Of a stretch of 64,000 nt of DNA, positions 63,431 through 64,000 are shown piece by piece. Below the pieces are notes generated by a model. The model saw only the letters and a program-made list of their open reading frames with translations. It had not been told where the DNA came from and ran no database searches. The first letter of the stretch is position 1. Every line of letters begins with the position of its first letter. This stretch comes from Roseomonas marmotae (GTDB lineage Bacteria > Pseudomonadota > Alphaproteobacteria > Acetobacterales > Acetobacteraceae), in contig NZ_CP061091.1 of assembly GCF_017654485.1 (NCBI RefSeq), forward strand, positions 2,920,501-2,984,500, given 5' to 3'. Both the position numbers and the translations under genes were made by a program.

Positions 63431-64000
63431 ATGGAGCCGAAGCACATTGTCATCGTCGGCGGCGGGGCTGCCGGACTGCATCTGGCCACACGTCTGGGGC
63501 GCCAGCTGAAACGCCGGCCCGGCGAAGCCACCATCACGTTGATCGACCGCGATTACAGCCATATCTGGAAACCCCTTCTGCATGAGGTCGCGGCCGGCAC
63601 GCTGGACACGGGGGTGGAGCAGGTGGGCTTCATCCCGCAGGCCAGCCGCAGCGGCTTCCGCTACTGGCCGGGCGAGATGACGGGATTGGACCGTGGGGCG
63701 CGCCGCGTCCGCCTCGCCCCGCAGCTAGATCTCCAGGGAGATATCATCCTGCCGGAGCGGGAGGTTCCCTACGACATCCTGGTGCTCGCGGTCGGCAGCA
63801 GCGCCAATGATTTCGGCATCCCCGGAGTGCTGGAACATGCCCTCTTCATCGACAGCCGTTCCCAGGCCGAAGCCTTCAACACCGCGCTGCGAGCGGAGGT
63901 GATGCGCTGCCTGGCGGGGCCGGAGGAGATGACACTGGACATCGCCATCGTCGGCGCCGGCGCGACGGGGGTGGAACTCTCAGCCGAGTTGAACACCGCG
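63431..64000 (+). CDS. type II NADH dehydrogenase (Ndh), 3' truncated by window
   Basis: 190 codons are visible from the ATG at 63431; the gene runs off the window. The N-terminal FAD motif is HIVIVGGGAAGLHLATRLG. YSHIWKPLLHEVAAGTLD follows, the NDH-2 signature for the quinone/FAD region. ILVLAVGSSANDFGIPGV and the start of the NADH motif AIVGAGATGVELSAEL are also seen. NDH-2 passes electrons from NADH to the quinone pool without pumping protons. It is a single-polypeptide peripheral enzyme on the cytoplasmic face. The family call is firm; regulation cannot be seen. Confidence 0.9.
   Translation, partial: MEPKHIVIVGGGAAGLHLATRLGRQLKRRPGEATITLIDRDYSHIWKPLLHEVAAGTLDTGVEQVGFIPQASRSGFRYWPGEMTGLDRGARRVRLAPQLDLQGDIILPEREVPYDILVLAVGSSANDFGIPGVLEHALFIDSRSQAEAFNTALRAEVMRCLAGPEEMTLDIAIVGAGATGVELSAELNTA

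Overview
The window is GC-rich chromosomal DNA from an alphaproteobacterium. The gene content fits Acetobacteraceae, Roseomonas-like: orphan tripartite-tricarboxylate (Bug) receptors, an HWE histidine kinase, a phasin, ClpS-ClpA, a BigR-type regulator and a DUF3309 peptide. This placement is inference from gene families, not from a marker gene. About 55 protein genes and one tRNA are supported. No insertion sequence, prophage, CRISPR array or rRNA is visible.

Layout. 1-10841: the end of an exopolysaccharide cluster with an asparagine-synthase-like amidotransferase (cut by the window edge), a flippase, a CelD-like acyltransferase on the opposite strand, a glycosyltransferase/polysaccharide-deacetylase fusion, a YdcF protein, a second CelD-like acyltransferase and two GT4 glycosyltransferases. 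The last five plus-strand genes overlap stop to start. 11087-17668: an accessory-looking block with an XRE regulator, 1.2 kb of AT-rich gene-free DNA, a protein with two ParB/DGQHR-like halves and a 1048-residue protein ending in three near-identical CBM60-like modules. 18202-22772: cysS, a DUF305 protein, trmJ and a solute receptor. 22769-26062: glutathione reductase and a lipase/esterase, divergent from a BigR-like persulfide sensor with a rhodanese-membrane protein. 26084-33328: gabD, small membrane proteins, glmU-glmS, gph and a DUF3108 protein. 33427-33501: tRNA-Val(CAC). 33589-42154: EF-hand protein, DD-carboxypeptidase, phasin, clpS-clpA, HWE kinase, greB. 42143-48113: an M20 peptidase, then a LacI-controlled catabolic locus (aspartate dehydrogenase, two Bug receptors, RraA-like aldolase). 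48127-53584: small hypothetical, ABC-F protein, LhgO-like oxidase, Bug receptor, dienelactone-hydrolase-like enzyme. 53589-56336: polyamine-type ABC importer without an ATPase. 56548-63341: tripartite RND efflux system (TolC, small lipoprotein and TetR on minus; adaptor and pump on plus). 63431-64000: start of a type II NADH dehydrogenase.

Regulatory DNA is unusually readable. There are five good intrinsic terminators, a perfect 16-bp palindrome in the LacI divergent gap, two tandem TTAG-N6-CTAA half-site pairs before the BigR-like gene, and an AcrR-like inverted repeat before the RND operon. The least explained part is 11087-18201, where a regulator, an AT-rich gap, a tandem DGQHR protein with one degenerate motif and a repeat-bearing, signal-less carbohydrate-binding protein sit together.
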